Source: Demequina muriae | GTDB taxonomy: Bacteria; Actinomycetota; Actinomycetes; Actinomycetales; Demequinaceae | DNA length: 64,000 nt | Direction of reading: 5' to 3' | NCBI RefSeq assembly: GCF_030418295.1 | Contig: NZ_JAUHQA010000001.1 | Location: 2,108,001 to 2,172,000 of the forward strand | Part shown: positions 35,938 to 43,853 of the stretch, piece by piece | How positions within the stretch are numbered: the first letter of the stretch is position 1 | Layout: every line of letters starts with the position of its first letter | Made by a program: the position numbers and the translations under genes | Notes under the pieces: generated by a model | The model's input: only the letters and a program-made list of their open reading frames with translations | Told to the model about the DNA's origin: nothing | Databases searched by the model: none

Positions 35938-37752
35938 GTGGACGATGACGCCCGCGCTGCCGCCCCGGCACCCTCCGCGGCGACTGGCTCGCGCGTGCGC
36001 GTCAACCAGTACGGATACGAGCCGGGCGCGCGCAAGCGGGCGACTCTGGTGTGCGACGCGGTCGCACCCGTGGCGTGGGAGGCGCGGTCGAGCATGGGAG
36101 CGGTCGTCGCCTCCGGCTCGACGACCGTGCTGGGGGCCGATGCGACCGCCGGCCTTCACGTGCACCGGGTGGACTTCTCGACCGTGGATGAGGCGGGGAT
36201 CTACGCGCTTGAGGCGGATGGGGAGCGCAGCGCATTCTTCGTGATCAGGGAGGGGCTGTACGCACCGCTGATGACCGATGCGCTGGCGTACTTCTATCTG
36301 GCGCGATCGGGCACGGAGATCGAGGCGAGCATTGTCGGCGACGACTACGCACGAGCAGCCGGTCACGTGTCCAATGCGACCGGCCGTGACACGAACAAGG
36401 GCGACCTCAACGTCGCCTGCCAGCCGGCGGAGGAGTCGGTCACGGTCTACGGGGAGCCGTGGACGGCCGACTACCGACTCGACGTGGCGGGCGGCTGGTA
36501 CGACGCCGGCGACCACGGCAAGTACGTGGTGAACGGCGGCATCGCGGTGGCGCAGCTCCTGGGTCTGTGGGAGCGGGCGCTCCGCGTGGGCGGTGCCGCT
36601 GTCGACGCCCTGGGCGATGGCTCGCTTCCTCTTCCGGAGCACGGGGATGGCGTGCCAGACGTGCTGAACGAGGCCCGGTGGGAGCTCGACTTCCTGATGT
36701 CGATGATGGTGCCCGCGGGCGAGGCGCTCGAGGGCATGGTGCACCACAAGGTGCACGACTACGGCTGGACGGGCCTGCCGATGCTGCCGGCCGACGACCC
36801 TCGTGAGCGGTACCTGCACCGGCCCTCCACGGCGGCGACGCTCAACGTGGCTGCCACGGCTGCGCAGGGCGCGCGGCTGTGGGAGCCCTATGACCGCGAG
36901 TACGCAGGGGTGCTGCTCGCGGCCGCGACGACGGCGTGGAACGCGGCGCTCGCGCACCCGGAGCTGTACGCCCCTCAGGCCGATGGCGCCAACGGGGGCG
37001 GGCCCTACGACGATGACGACGTCTCCGACGAGTTCTACTGGGCAGCAGCGGAGCTGTTCCTGACCACGGGGGAGTCCGAGTACGCCGACTTCCTGGCCTC
37101 GTCGCCGGTGCACTCCGCCGACTCGTTCCCGGTGCAGGGCTTCAGCTGGGACCAGCTCGACGGCATCGCCAAGATCCAGCTCGCGACGGTGGACAGCGCG
37201 CTGCCCGACCGTGCCGACATCGCGCATCAGGTCGTGGCCGGGGCACGGGCGATCGCCGCGATCCAGGCGCAGCAGGCCTTCGGTCAGGCGCTGCCCGCGG
37301 ACGGCTACGTGTGGGCCTCCAACGCTCAGATCCTCAACAACATCGTGGTCCTGGGCGCCGGCTACGACCTGTCCGGCGACGAGTCGCTGCTGGCCGCCGC
37401 CCGCGAGAGCATGGACTACCTGCTGGGACGCAACGCGCTGGACCTGTCGTACATCACCGGCTACGGCACCCGGTACGTGCAGAACCAGCACTCGCGGTGG
37501 TTCGCGCATCAGGCCGATGCGTCGCTGCCGCACCCGCCCGCGGGCTCCGTGGCGGGCGGGCCAAACGCGGACGTCGCGACGTGGGACGAGGCGATCACGG
37601 CCCTGTACCCGGGCAAGGACTGCGCTCCGCAGCTGGCCTATGTAGACGACATCTACTCGTGGTCCACCAACGAGATCACGATCAACTGGAACTCGGCACT
37701 GGCCGCTGCGACCGCCTTCCTGGCCTTCCCCGAGGCCCGCGTCACCCTCTAG
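35938..37752 (+). CDS. GH9-family glycoside hydrolase (endoglucanase-like)
   Basis: A 604-aa glycoside hydrolase family 9 protein. Residues about 18-105 are the CelD-type N-terminal Ig-like domain (VRVNQYGYEPGARKRATLV), followed by the (alpha/alpha)6 barrel. The catalytic Asp pair is in GGWYDAGDHGKYV (about 187-191) and the acid Glu is about 579 (STNEITINWNSAL); NQHSRW near 520 is also conserved. The activity would be beta-1,4-glucan or cellodextrin hydrolysis. The GTG start gives an Ala/Asp-rich N-terminus without any signal peptide, so the enzyme seems intracellular or exported by another route. The neighbouring wall protein suggests a shared role in glucan use. Confidence 0.88.
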   Translation: MDDDARAAAPAPSAATGSRVRVNQYGYEPGARKRATLVCDAVAPVAWEARSSMGAVVASGSTTVLGADATAGLHVHRVDFSTVDEAGIYALEADGERSAFFVIREGLYAPLMTDALAYFYLARSGTEIEASIVGDDYARAAGHVSNATGRDTNKGDLNVACQPAEESVTVYGEPWTADYRLDVAGGWYDAGDHGKYVVNGGIAVAQLLGLWERALRVGGAAVDALGDGSLPLPEHGDGVPDVLNEARWELDFLMSMMVPAGEALEGMVHHKVHDYGWTGLPMLPADDPRERYLHRPSTAATLNVAATAAQGARLWEPYDREYAGVLLAAATTAWNAALAHPELYAPQADGANGGGPYDDDDVSDEFYWAAAELFLTTGESEYADFLASSPVHSADSFPVQGFSWDQLDGIAKIQLATVDSALPDRADIAHQVVAGARAIAAIQAQQAFGQALPADGYVWASNAQILNNIVVLGAGYDLSGDESLLAAARESMDYLLGRNALDLSYITGYGTRYVQNQHSRWFAHQADASLPHPPAGSVAGGPNADVATWDEAITALYPGKDCAPQLAYVDDIYSWSTNEITINWNSALAAATAFLAFPEARVTL

Positions 37753-37922
37753 CTGCGCCTCGCGTGCCGCCCTGCGCCATCACCCCCAGCGTCACCACCG
37801 CCCTGCGCCCCAGGTAGTCGCCAGGCCCACTTTCGCCGCCGCCGTGCCTCCTGCGTAGTCCCGGTGACCATGCCGCCCATCGACCGCTGGCGAGAACCGT
37901 GCACCGGGCGCATCATCGAGCC

Positions 37923-38264
37923 ATGACGAAGTTCCTGATCACGTTCCCCAGCGTGGCGATGGCGGCGCTCACTGAAGACGAGCTCGCCGCCGCCTCCGCC
38001 GACTCCCACACGGTTATCGAGGAGGCGAAGGCGGCGGGCGTCTACGTGTTCGGCGGCGGGATCGACGAGGGCGTCGACCCCGTGCTGGTCGCCGGGGACG
38101 GCACGGTGAGCGCAGAGACCCACCCGGGCTCCCCGGTGACGGGTGGCGTCCTAGTACTGGAACTCCCGTCGCGGGACGACGCGGTCCAGTGGTCGGCGAA
38201 GATCGCCGCCGCCTGCCGCTGCCCGCAGGAGCTGCGCGCGTTCATGTACGACCCGGCGAGCTAG
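37923..38264 (+). CDS. YCII-related domain protein
   Basis: A 113-aa protein with the ferredoxin-like YCII/DGPF fold: KFLITFPSVAMAALTEDEL at the N-terminus, VYVFGGGIDEG, a TGGVLVLELPSRDDAVQWSAKI helix near residue 80, and CPQELRAF. Such proteins are small dimers of unknown enzymatic role, often found near ECF sigma factors; a sigma gene lies 1 kb away on the other strand. The start is supported by CATCAT 6 nt upstream of ATG 37923. Confidence 0.75.
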   Translation: MTKFLITFPSVAMAALTEDELAAASADSHTVIEEAKAAGVYVFGGGIDEGVDPVLVAGDGTVSAETHPGSPVTGGVLVLELPSRDDAVQWSAKIAAACRCPQELRAFMYDPAS

Positions 38265-39238
38265 CCGTTCTCCTGGGCCCACTCCTGGAGGAGCATCACG
38301 TTGTCCTGGTGGCCCTCAAAGTCTTCCGCGAACCGAGTCTCACCGGTGTCCGGGTTGATGGTGACGAAGAACAGCCACTCGCCGTCCGCGGGGTCGATCG
38401 CGGCCTCGAGCGCCTCGCGGGATGGCGTCGCGATCGGTGTCGGCGGCAGCCCGGCGTGGACATACGTGTTGTACGGGGAGTCCGCCTCTCTGTCCTCAGC
38501 GGTGGTGAACGGCGACTCGTCGCCGTCCTCCCCGAGGGCGTAGCGCACCGTCGAGTCGAGCTCGAGCCGCATCCCCGCATCGACGCGATTGCGGATCACC
38601 CGCGCCACTTGAGGCATGTCCTCGGTGCGGCTCGTCTCCTGTTCGACGAGCGACGCGATGATCAGGACCTCCTGCCACTGCTCGCGCGGCACGCCGTGCA
38701 GCGCCACTTCCGTGCCGAGCACCATCGACGATGCCTGTCCGGTGAGGGTGCCCGCTGAGGCGGAGCCGTCCTCGGTCCAGGTGGCGTGCTCGCCTGGTGC
38801 GAGCCAGCCCTCGGGGTTGCCGTCCGCCTCGGGTGGCAGTTTGAGGGCGACGGATTCGCGCGCCGTCTCGACGTCTGTGTCGTATGCCTCGGCCAGCCGC
38901 TCGATGATGGCATCGGCTCGCTCGCCGGGCTCGACCTCGATGATTCCACCCTCGGGGAGGGCGGTGCTCGGCTCGGGCGTTGGCGCCGAGTCGCCTGACA
39001 CGGACGGCGACAGCGTCCCCATGGGCGCGACCGCATCGGCCCCCCGCAGTTGCAGGGCGCCGAAGGCGCCTGCCCCCACCACCCCCACGCCAGCGAGCGT
39101 GGCGACTCCCGCCCGCACGGTGCGGTCGCGGCGCACGCGCCGGGTCACCGGGCCGTGGCTGCTGGCAAGGGCGGTGCCGGCGTACGTGGTCGCACCTCGG
39201 TGCTGGATCGCGGCGAGCTGTTCGCGAGCGGTGCTCAT
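38261..39238 (-). CDS. membrane-anchored MltG/YceG-like protein in the anti-sigma position
   Basis: A 325-aa type II membrane protein: about 42 cytoplasmic residues, one TM helix (about 43-65), an Asp/Glu/Pro-rich linker, then an extracellular YceG/MltG-like domain. The domain contains LIIASLVEQET with the catalytic-type Glu, VARVIRNRVDAGMRLELDSTVRYAL, and SPYNTYVHAGLPPTPIATPSREAL, all typical of endolytic murein transglycosylases. The gene overlaps the sigma-factor stop and GAGGAGG precedes ATG 39238. In ECF operons this position normally encodes the anti-sigma factor. The protein may combine sigma control with peptidoglycan sensing or cleavage; that is inferred. Confidence 0.8.
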   Translation of the reverse strand: MSTAREQLAAIQHRGATTYAGTALASSHGPVTRRVRRDRTVRAGVATLAGVGVVGAGAFGALQLRGADAVAPMGTLSPSVSGDSAPTPEPSTALPEGGIIEVEPGERADAIIERLAEAYDTDVETARESVALKLPPEADGNPEGWLAPGEHATWTEDGSASAGTLTGQASSMVLGTEVALHGVPREQWQEVLIIASLVEQETSRTEDMPQVARVIRNRVDAGMRLELDSTVRYALGEDGDESPFTTAEDREADSPYNTYVHAGLPPTPIATPSREALEAAIDPADGEWLFFVTINPDTGETRFAEDFEGHQDNVMLLQEWAQENG

Positions 39239-39801
39239 CATCTGCCTCCTCGGGCATGGGCGTCCACAGGGATGGACTCGGGGGTGTCGAAGTCGACGTC
39301 GGCGCAGACCTCGCGCAGCCGCGCGACCGCATCGGACAGGTAGCGCTTGACCGTCCCGACCGCGAGGCCGAGTTCGCTCGCCACGCCCGCGACGGGCAGG
39401 TCGTCGAGGTACCTCAGCACCACGCACGCGCGTTCGCGCGGCGGGAGGGTGAGGATGGCGGCGTGCAGATCCAGGTGGGCGGCCACGCGGACGGAGGGAT
39501 CGGGGCCAGCGGCCGATGCGCGGGCGAGGGAGTAGTCGCCGTCGTCGCCTCCGGCGCGTTGCGGGCGAGCGGTCGCGCGGCGGTGACGATCGATGAAGGC
39601 CGTCGAGATGGCGCGCTTCACGTACGCGTGCGCGGCGTCGATGTTCGCCACGCGGCGGCTGGAGCGGAAGGTGCGGACCAACGCCTCCTGGAGAAGGTCC
39701 TCGGCCTCGTGCGCGTCTCCCGTCAGCACGTACGCGTAGCCGAACAGCGCGGCCGCGCGCTCGCGCATCAAGGCGTCGAGAGTGCTCGACCAGGCGCTCA
39801 T
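39238..39801 (-). CDS. ECF sigma factor (SigE-like)
   Basis: A 187-aa extracytoplasmic-function sigma factor. Region 2 (about residues 10-75) includes ALFGYAYVLTGDAHEAEDLLQEALVRTF and YVKRAISTAFIDRHRR; region 4 (about 115-165) includes LTLPPRERACVVLRYLDDLPVAGVASELGLAVGTVKRYLSDAVARL. The start at 39801 is supported by GACGAT with a 6-nt spacer (leaderless). The downstream overlapping gene encodes a single-TM MltG-like protein. It is paralogous to the sigma factor at 60467. Confidence 0.92.
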   Translation of the reverse strand: MSAWSSTLDALMRERAAALFGYAYVLTGDAHEAEDLLQEALVRTFRSSRRVANIDAAHAYVKRAISTAFIDRHRRATARPQRAGGDDGDYSLARASAAGPDPSVRVAAHLDLHAAILTLPPRERACVVLRYLDDLPVAGVASELGLAVGTVKRYLSDAVARLREVCADVDFDTPESIPVDAHARGGR

Positions 39802-39920
39802 GCGGTCATCGTCCCATTGCTCATAGTGGCTAGGACGCAAGGAGGCGTCCCCAGGTTGGGTGCGCTCTCGATGTCCACCGCAGTGGCGCCGATGCGCAGC
39901 CGCGTGGCAGCGGTCGCGCA

Positions 39921-39926
39921 TACTGT
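39921..39926 (+). promoter_or_regulatory. -10 box of the metallopeptidase gene (leaderless)
   Basis: TACTGT is followed by 7 nt and ATG 39934; there is no ribosome binding site. Confidence 0.6.
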
Positions 39927-39933
39927 TCTGGTC

Positions 39934-40491
39934 ATGTCACGAGACCACGCCGAGTACCGATCCGCGGCCCCCTCGCTCGAGTACACGCTGCTGCGCAAGC
40001 GGATGCGGAGCATCCGCATGCGAGTGGTGCCGCCGGACGGCGAGATCCGTGTGAGCGCGCCGCACGCGACGCCGCTGTGGCAGATCGATCAGTTCGTGAC
40101 GTCCAGGCGCACCTGGATCGCGAACCGACGCGCGTTGCTGGTGGGCATGGAGCCGCGGCTGGAGCACGGCGCCGAGGCGGAGGCGCTGAGGGCCGAGCTT
40201 GCGGACTGGCTCGAGATCCTGCTGCCGGCATGGTGCGCGGAGTTCGACGTGGAGACGCCTCACCTCTCTCTGCGAATCATGCGCACGCAGTGGGGGAGCT
40301 GTCGACCGTCCACGCGCCGCATCACGCTCAACATCGAGCTCGCGCGGCGCGGGTTCGAGATGGCCGAGTACGTCCTCGTGCACGAGCTCTGCCACCTGTT
40401 CGCGAACGGCCACGGGCGCGACTTCTACGCGCTCATGGACCTCCACCTGCCTGACTGGCGCGACCGCCGGAAGAGGCTGGGTCCGCTCTGA
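39934..40491 (+). CDS. YgjP-like metallopeptidase (DUF45, M48-type)
   Basis: A 185-aa YgjP/DUF45 protein. The zinc motif HELCHLFANGHGRDF is near residue 150, preceded by the family signature TQWGSCRPSTRRITLNIELA near 120 and the N-terminal RMRSIRMRVVPPDGEIRVSAP. Family members are predicted zinc peptidases, often linked to restriction or phage-related genes, but their substrate is unknown. A leaderless promoter fixes ATG 39934. It is adjacent to the Doc toxin-antitoxin pair on the same strand. Confidence 0.85.
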   Translation: MSRDHAEYRSAAPSLEYTLLRKRMRSIRMRVVPPDGEIRVSAPHATPLWQIDQFVTSRRTWIANRRALLVGMEPRLEHGAEAEALRAELADWLEILLPAWCAEFDVETPHLSLRIMRTQWGSCRPSTRRITLNIELARRGFEMAEYVLVHELCHLFANGHGRDFYALMDLHLPDWRDRRKRLGPL

Positions 40492-40512
40492 ACGCCTGAC
40501 CATGGGACGACG

Positions 40513-40532
40513 TGATACCACTTTGATACCAT
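40513..40532 (+). promoter_or_regulatory. operator and -10 box of the Doc toxin-antitoxin pair
   Basis: TGATACCA is repeated at 40513-40520 and 40524-40531, an 11-bp period expected for ribbon-helix-helix dimers binding side by side. The second copy overlaps the -10 box TACCAT (40527-40532), which lies 6 nt before ATG 40539. This predicts autorepression by the antitoxin. Confidence 0.6.
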
Positions 40533-40538
40533 TGGGGG

Positions 40539-40745
40539 ATGGCGATGACAGTGCGGATGACGGCGGAGCAGGACGCGATGGTCACGGCCCTCGCCAAGCG
40601 GTGGGGCGTCTCGAAGAACGAGGCGATTCTGCGAGCGGTCGAGGAGACGGCGAGCGAACACGACCGCGCTCGCGAGGTAAGTGAGATCTCACGAGAGATG
40701 ATCGAGCGCTGGGGGCCGGTGCTGGACCGGCTCGGCTCGGTGTGA
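40539..40745 (+). CDS. ribbon-helix-helix antitoxin of a Doc module
   Basis: A 68-aa protein with an N-terminal ribbon-helix-helix DNA-binding motif (TVRMTAEQDAMVTALAKRWGVSKNEAILRAVEE, residues 4-36) and a C-terminal tail (VSEISREMIERWGPVLDRLG) that probably binds and neutralises the toxin. A second Met at residue 3 is an alternative start. The stop overlaps the toxin start (TGATG), giving strict coupling. Confidence 0.85.
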   Translation: MAMTVRMTAEQDAMVTALAKRWGVSKNEAILRAVEETASEHDRAREVSEISREMIERWGPVLDRLGSV

Positions 40746-41113
40746 TGACTCGTTTCCTCGCGCTTGAAGAGCTGCTGGACCTGTGCCGCGACCTCCACGT
40801 GGGTCCCGTGCGCGACATCGGTCTCCTCGACGCATCCGCGCAACGGCCGCAGACCACGCTGATGGGTGCGGACGCCTATCCCACCATCGAGATGAAGGCC
40901 GCCGCCCTGCTGCACTCCATCGTCGCGAATCAACCGCTCGGCGACGGGAACAAGCGGCTGGGATGGCATGCGCTCACGGTGTTCCTTGCCCTGAACGGGC
41001 GGAATGTGACACTGACTCTCGACGAGGCATTCGACCTCACGATGGCCGTCGCCAGCGGCGATCTGCGCGACGTGGAGGATATCGCGGCGCGACTGCGCAC
41101 CGAGGCGCGGTAG
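40745..41113 (+). CDS. doc: Doc-family toxin (Fic fold) with His-to-Gln change
   Basis: A 122-aa death-on-curing protein. Doc proteins phosphorylate elongation factor Tu and arrest translation. The Fic-type loop reads ANQPLGDGNKRLGW at residues 61-74; the usual Doc pattern has His where this protein has Gln63 (codon CAA at 40931). The rest of the loop (DGNKR) and the C-terminal NGRNVTLTLDEAFDLTMAVASGDL are conserved. Loss of the loop His may inactivate or alter the kinase. ATG 40745 overlaps the antitoxin stop. An alternative GTG start lies 3 nt upstream. Confidence 0.85.
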   Translation: MTRFLALEELLDLCRDLHVGPVRDIGLLDASAQRPQTTLMGADAYPTIEMKAAALLHSIVANQPLGDGNKRLGWHALTVFLALNGRNVTLTLDEAFDLTMAVASGDLRDVEDIAARLRTEAR

Positions 41114-41122
41114 CCGCGAGGG

Positions 41123-42394
41123 TCAGTCGCCCTCCACGTAGGTGCTGGCGCCCTTGACGTCCACCCACGAGGTCGAGTCGAAGCGCGTCACGCCCAGCAG
41201 CGACACCTGATTGTGGAGCACCATCATGATGTCCGCGTCGACGTCCGCGGCGAACTCGGTCATCTCGAGATCGCCGTCGTAGTGCCGCTCGTCGATGACG
41301 TACAGCTCGCGCACCCGCTCGGCGAGGTACATCGCGAACGGGTTGCCGTACGAGTCCTTGAGGAGCACCGCCGTGGTGTCCGACGGTGCATCCTCGTTCA
41401 CGATCCGCAGCAGCCCGGAGTCGCCGCCCAGGAACACGCGGTAGCGATTGGCGTACAGCGAGTCCTCTTCGAGCCGGTAGGTGTTGATGAGCGGTGAGTC
41501 GCACGCGTCGTCCAGGCACTGGCGCGCCGAGAAACCGCCTTCCGGCTCCATCCAGGAGAGGAAGTCCTTGCCCGGGGTCACGGGCGCGGTCACGCGGCGC
41601 CCGAGCGTGCCGTAGAACGCCGCATCGTCGTAGATGACGCGCTCGTACGAGCGAGCGTCGTCCGGAATGTCGACGCCGAGCTCGTCCCGCGCCAGCTCGG
41701 CGGACTCCTGCACGGCGAGCGCCGCCGCGTCGGCCGTCCAGTGGTGATCGTTGCGGAAGTACTGCACCCGGAACAGCTCCGGGTCGTCGAAGGTCTGGGT
41801 GAGGTCGAGCATCGGGTCGCCGGTGTCGAGCGCGGCCAGCACATTCGGCCGCTCTGTGACCAGGTCGTTGCCCCACGCTTCCGGGGTCACCTCGGGTCGC
41901 AGCTCCTCCTTGCGCGGGGCGTAGATCCACATGAGCGGAATCTCGGCCTCCGCGAGCTGGTCGGACAGCGCCTGCGCGTTGGCGGCCATGTTCTCCGGCA
42001 CCGAACGATCGAGGTGCCGCTCGAACAGGAACCCGTCGGGACCGTCCATGTAGACGTCGTCGACCACGGGATCCTGAAGCGCGTCCGTCTGCACCACTGC
42101 GTGGATGGACAGCCACGTGGCGCGTCCGGGGATCTGATCGCCTGCCCAGTCCTCGACACCGGCCATCCACGACTTGTCGATGACCGCCTCGATGGCCTCC
42201 ACCGGCTCGTCCGGATCGGGCGCAGGGAACTCGACGAGGTCGCGGCCGTCGAGGTTCGAGGCACGCGGCTCCGTGCGCAGGGACAGCCCCACCAGCCCCA
42301 CGATGACGATGGCGAAGAGCGCGACGCCCGGGAGGAGAGTCACGAGGAGAGTGCGGCGGCGCCGGGGGGCGGCGTGCGAAGGGGTATCAGCCAT
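41123..42394 (-). CDS. AlgJ/DHHW-like membrane-anchored acetylation partner
   Basis: A 423-aa protein with an N-terminal TM anchor (about residues 15-38) and an extracellular SGNH-like domain of the AlgJ/AlgX/DHHW type. The motif FRNDHHWTADAAALAV is near residue 220 and the Ser-containing LLKDSYGNPFAMYLAE near 345. Such proteins work with MBOAT acyltransferases to O-acetylate exported polysaccharides or wall polymers. The MBOAT gene is directly upstream with a 1-nt gap. The substrate here is probably the teichoic-acid-like polymer made by the third gene of the operon (inference). Confidence 0.82.
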   Translation of the reverse strand: MADTPSHAAPRRRRTLLVTLLPGVALFAIVIVGLVGLSLRTEPRASNLDGRDLVEFPAPDPDEPVEAIEAVIDKSWMAGVEDWAGDQIPGRATWLSIHAVVQTDALQDPVVDDVYMDGPDGFLFERHLDRSVPENMAANAQALSDQLAEAEIPLMWIYAPRKEELRPEVTPEAWGNDLVTERPNVLAALDTGDPMLDLTQTFDDPELFRVQYFRNDHHWTADAAALAVQESAELARDELGVDIPDDARSYERVIYDDAAFYGTLGRRVTAPVTPGKDFLSWMEPEGGFSARQCLDDACDSPLINTYRLEEDSLYANRYRVFLGGDSGLLRIVNEDAPSDTTAVLLKDSYGNPFAMYLAERVRELYVIDERHYDGDLEMTEFAADVDADIMMVLHNQVSLLGVTRFDSTSWVDVKGASTYVEGD

Positions 42395-42395
42395 G

Positions 42396-43850
42396 TCAGA
42401 ACCTGAAGTAGATGAACGGGGCGTACGTCAAGGAAACCATGTAGGCGGTCGCGATCAGCATGCACGCCACCACCACCACGGACCAGCCGATCGCGGCGCG
42501 TGTCGACAGCACGCGTGCTGCGCGAGTCTCGGCGAGGGACGTGAGGGACTCGTCGTCGTCCGGCAGCGCGATCTGACTGCGGACACGATCCATCAGCCAC
42601 TTCGCGGCACCCGCGGCGAGCGCGATCGACACGATCGCGAGGCCCGCACCGCGCTGGAGGGCGAGCGTGGCGTGGGCGTCCCACAGGGGAACCCCGCCCG
42701 CGCCGAACAGCGAACGGTAGTAGGCCATCGCCTGGCCCACGTCGACGGCGCGGAACAGCACCCAGCCCAGCATCGCGACCAGGACGCCGTACACGTGCTG
42801 CAGCCATCGCGGCAGGCGTTCCAGGGGCTTCCCGATCGCGAACCGCTCGATGCCGATGAGCACTCCGTAGTAGAGGCCCCAGAGGACGAACGTCCACGCC
42901 GCGCCGTGCCACAGGCCCGTGAGCGCCCAGACCACGAAGAGGTTGCGCCACACCTTGAGGGGCGAGACGCGGGAGCCGCCCAGCGGGATGTACACGTAGT
43001 CGCGGAACCATGACCCCAGCGAGATGTGCCACCGCTGCCAGAACTCGCGGGCGGAGCGTGCGAGGTACGGGTAGCGGAAGTTCTCGTGGAAGCGGACGCC
43101 CATCATGGCCGCAAGGCCGATGGCGATGTCCGAGTAAGCGGAGAAGTCCAGATAGATCTGCAGCGAGTAGAGGATGACTGCCAGCCACGCGGCCCCCACC
43201 GACGTGGGATGGCCGCTCGCGAACAGGCTGTCGACGATGGGTGCGATCGAGTCCGCCAGCACGGCCTTCTTCGCGAGACCGGTCGCCACGCGGATCGCGC
43301 CATACGTGAACAGTCCCGGATCGAACTTAGGGTTCGCGAGTTGAGGGCCGATGTGGGCCCACCGCACGATCGGCCCCGCGACCAGGTGCGGGTACATCGC
43401 CAGGAACCCGGAGAAGTCGAGCAGCCCGGGGGCGCCGTCGTCGCGGCGGCGGTAGATGTCCACGAGGTAGCTGATCGACATGAACGTGTAGAAGCTCACG
43501 CCGATGGGCAAGGGGAGGTTGACGTCGGCGGACACGCGCTCGAGGCCCAAGGAGTCGAGGACGAACTCGAGGTACTTGAACACCACCAACGGGATCGAGA
43601 TCACGACGATGCCGACGGTGAGCCACCACTTGCGGGCCACGCCCTGCGCGCGCAGCAGCACCTTGCCGAGGTAGTAGGTGACCATGCCGGTGCCGAGGAT
43701 CAGCAGCACCAGGACGGGCTCGCCCCAGGCGTAGAACACCGCGCTCGTGACGAGCAGGGGAATGGTCCTCCATCGCGCAGGGAAGACGTAGAACAGCGCC
43801 ATCGCGATGGGCAGGAACAGGAAGACAAAGACGATGCTCGTGAAGACCAT
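42396..43850 (-). CDS. MBOAT-family O-acyltransferase (AlgI/DltB-like)
   Basis: A 484-aa polytopic membrane protein of the MBOAT family. The segments VFTSIVFVFLFLPIAMALFY, PIGVSFYTFMSISYLVDIYR, FREFWQ-like ARSAREFWQRWHISLGSWFRDYVYIPLGG, and NLFVVWALTGLWHGAAWTFV (with the catalytic His) match AlgI. It would carry acyl groups across the membrane to the DHHW partner. The gene begins 3 nt after the TagF-like stop, so the three genes form one operon. DltB is an alternative family assignment, but no dltA, dltC or dltD-like gene is present. Confidence 0.9.
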   Translation of the reverse strand: MVFTSIVFVFLFLPIAMALFYVFPARWRTIPLLVTSAVFYAWGEPVLVLLILGTGMVTYYLGKVLLRAQGVARKWWLTVGIVVISIPLVVFKYLEFVLDSLGLERVSADVNLPLPIGVSFYTFMSISYLVDIYRRRDDGAPGLLDFSGFLAMYPHLVAGPIVRWAHIGPQLANPKFDPGLFTYGAIRVATGLAKKAVLADSIAPIVDSLFASGHPTSVGAAWLAVILYSLQIYLDFSAYSDIAIGLAAMMGVRFHENFRYPYLARSAREFWQRWHISLGSWFRDYVYIPLGGSRVSPLKVWRNLFVVWALTGLWHGAAWTFVLWGLYYGVLIGIERFAIGKPLERLPRWLQHVYGVLVAMLGWVLFRAVDVGQAMAYYRSLFGAGGVPLWDAHATLALQRGAGLAIVSIALAAGAAKWLMDRVRSQIALPDDDESLTSLAETRAARVLSTRAAIGWSVVVVACMLIATAYMVSLTYAPFIYFRF

Positions 43851-43853
43851 CGG

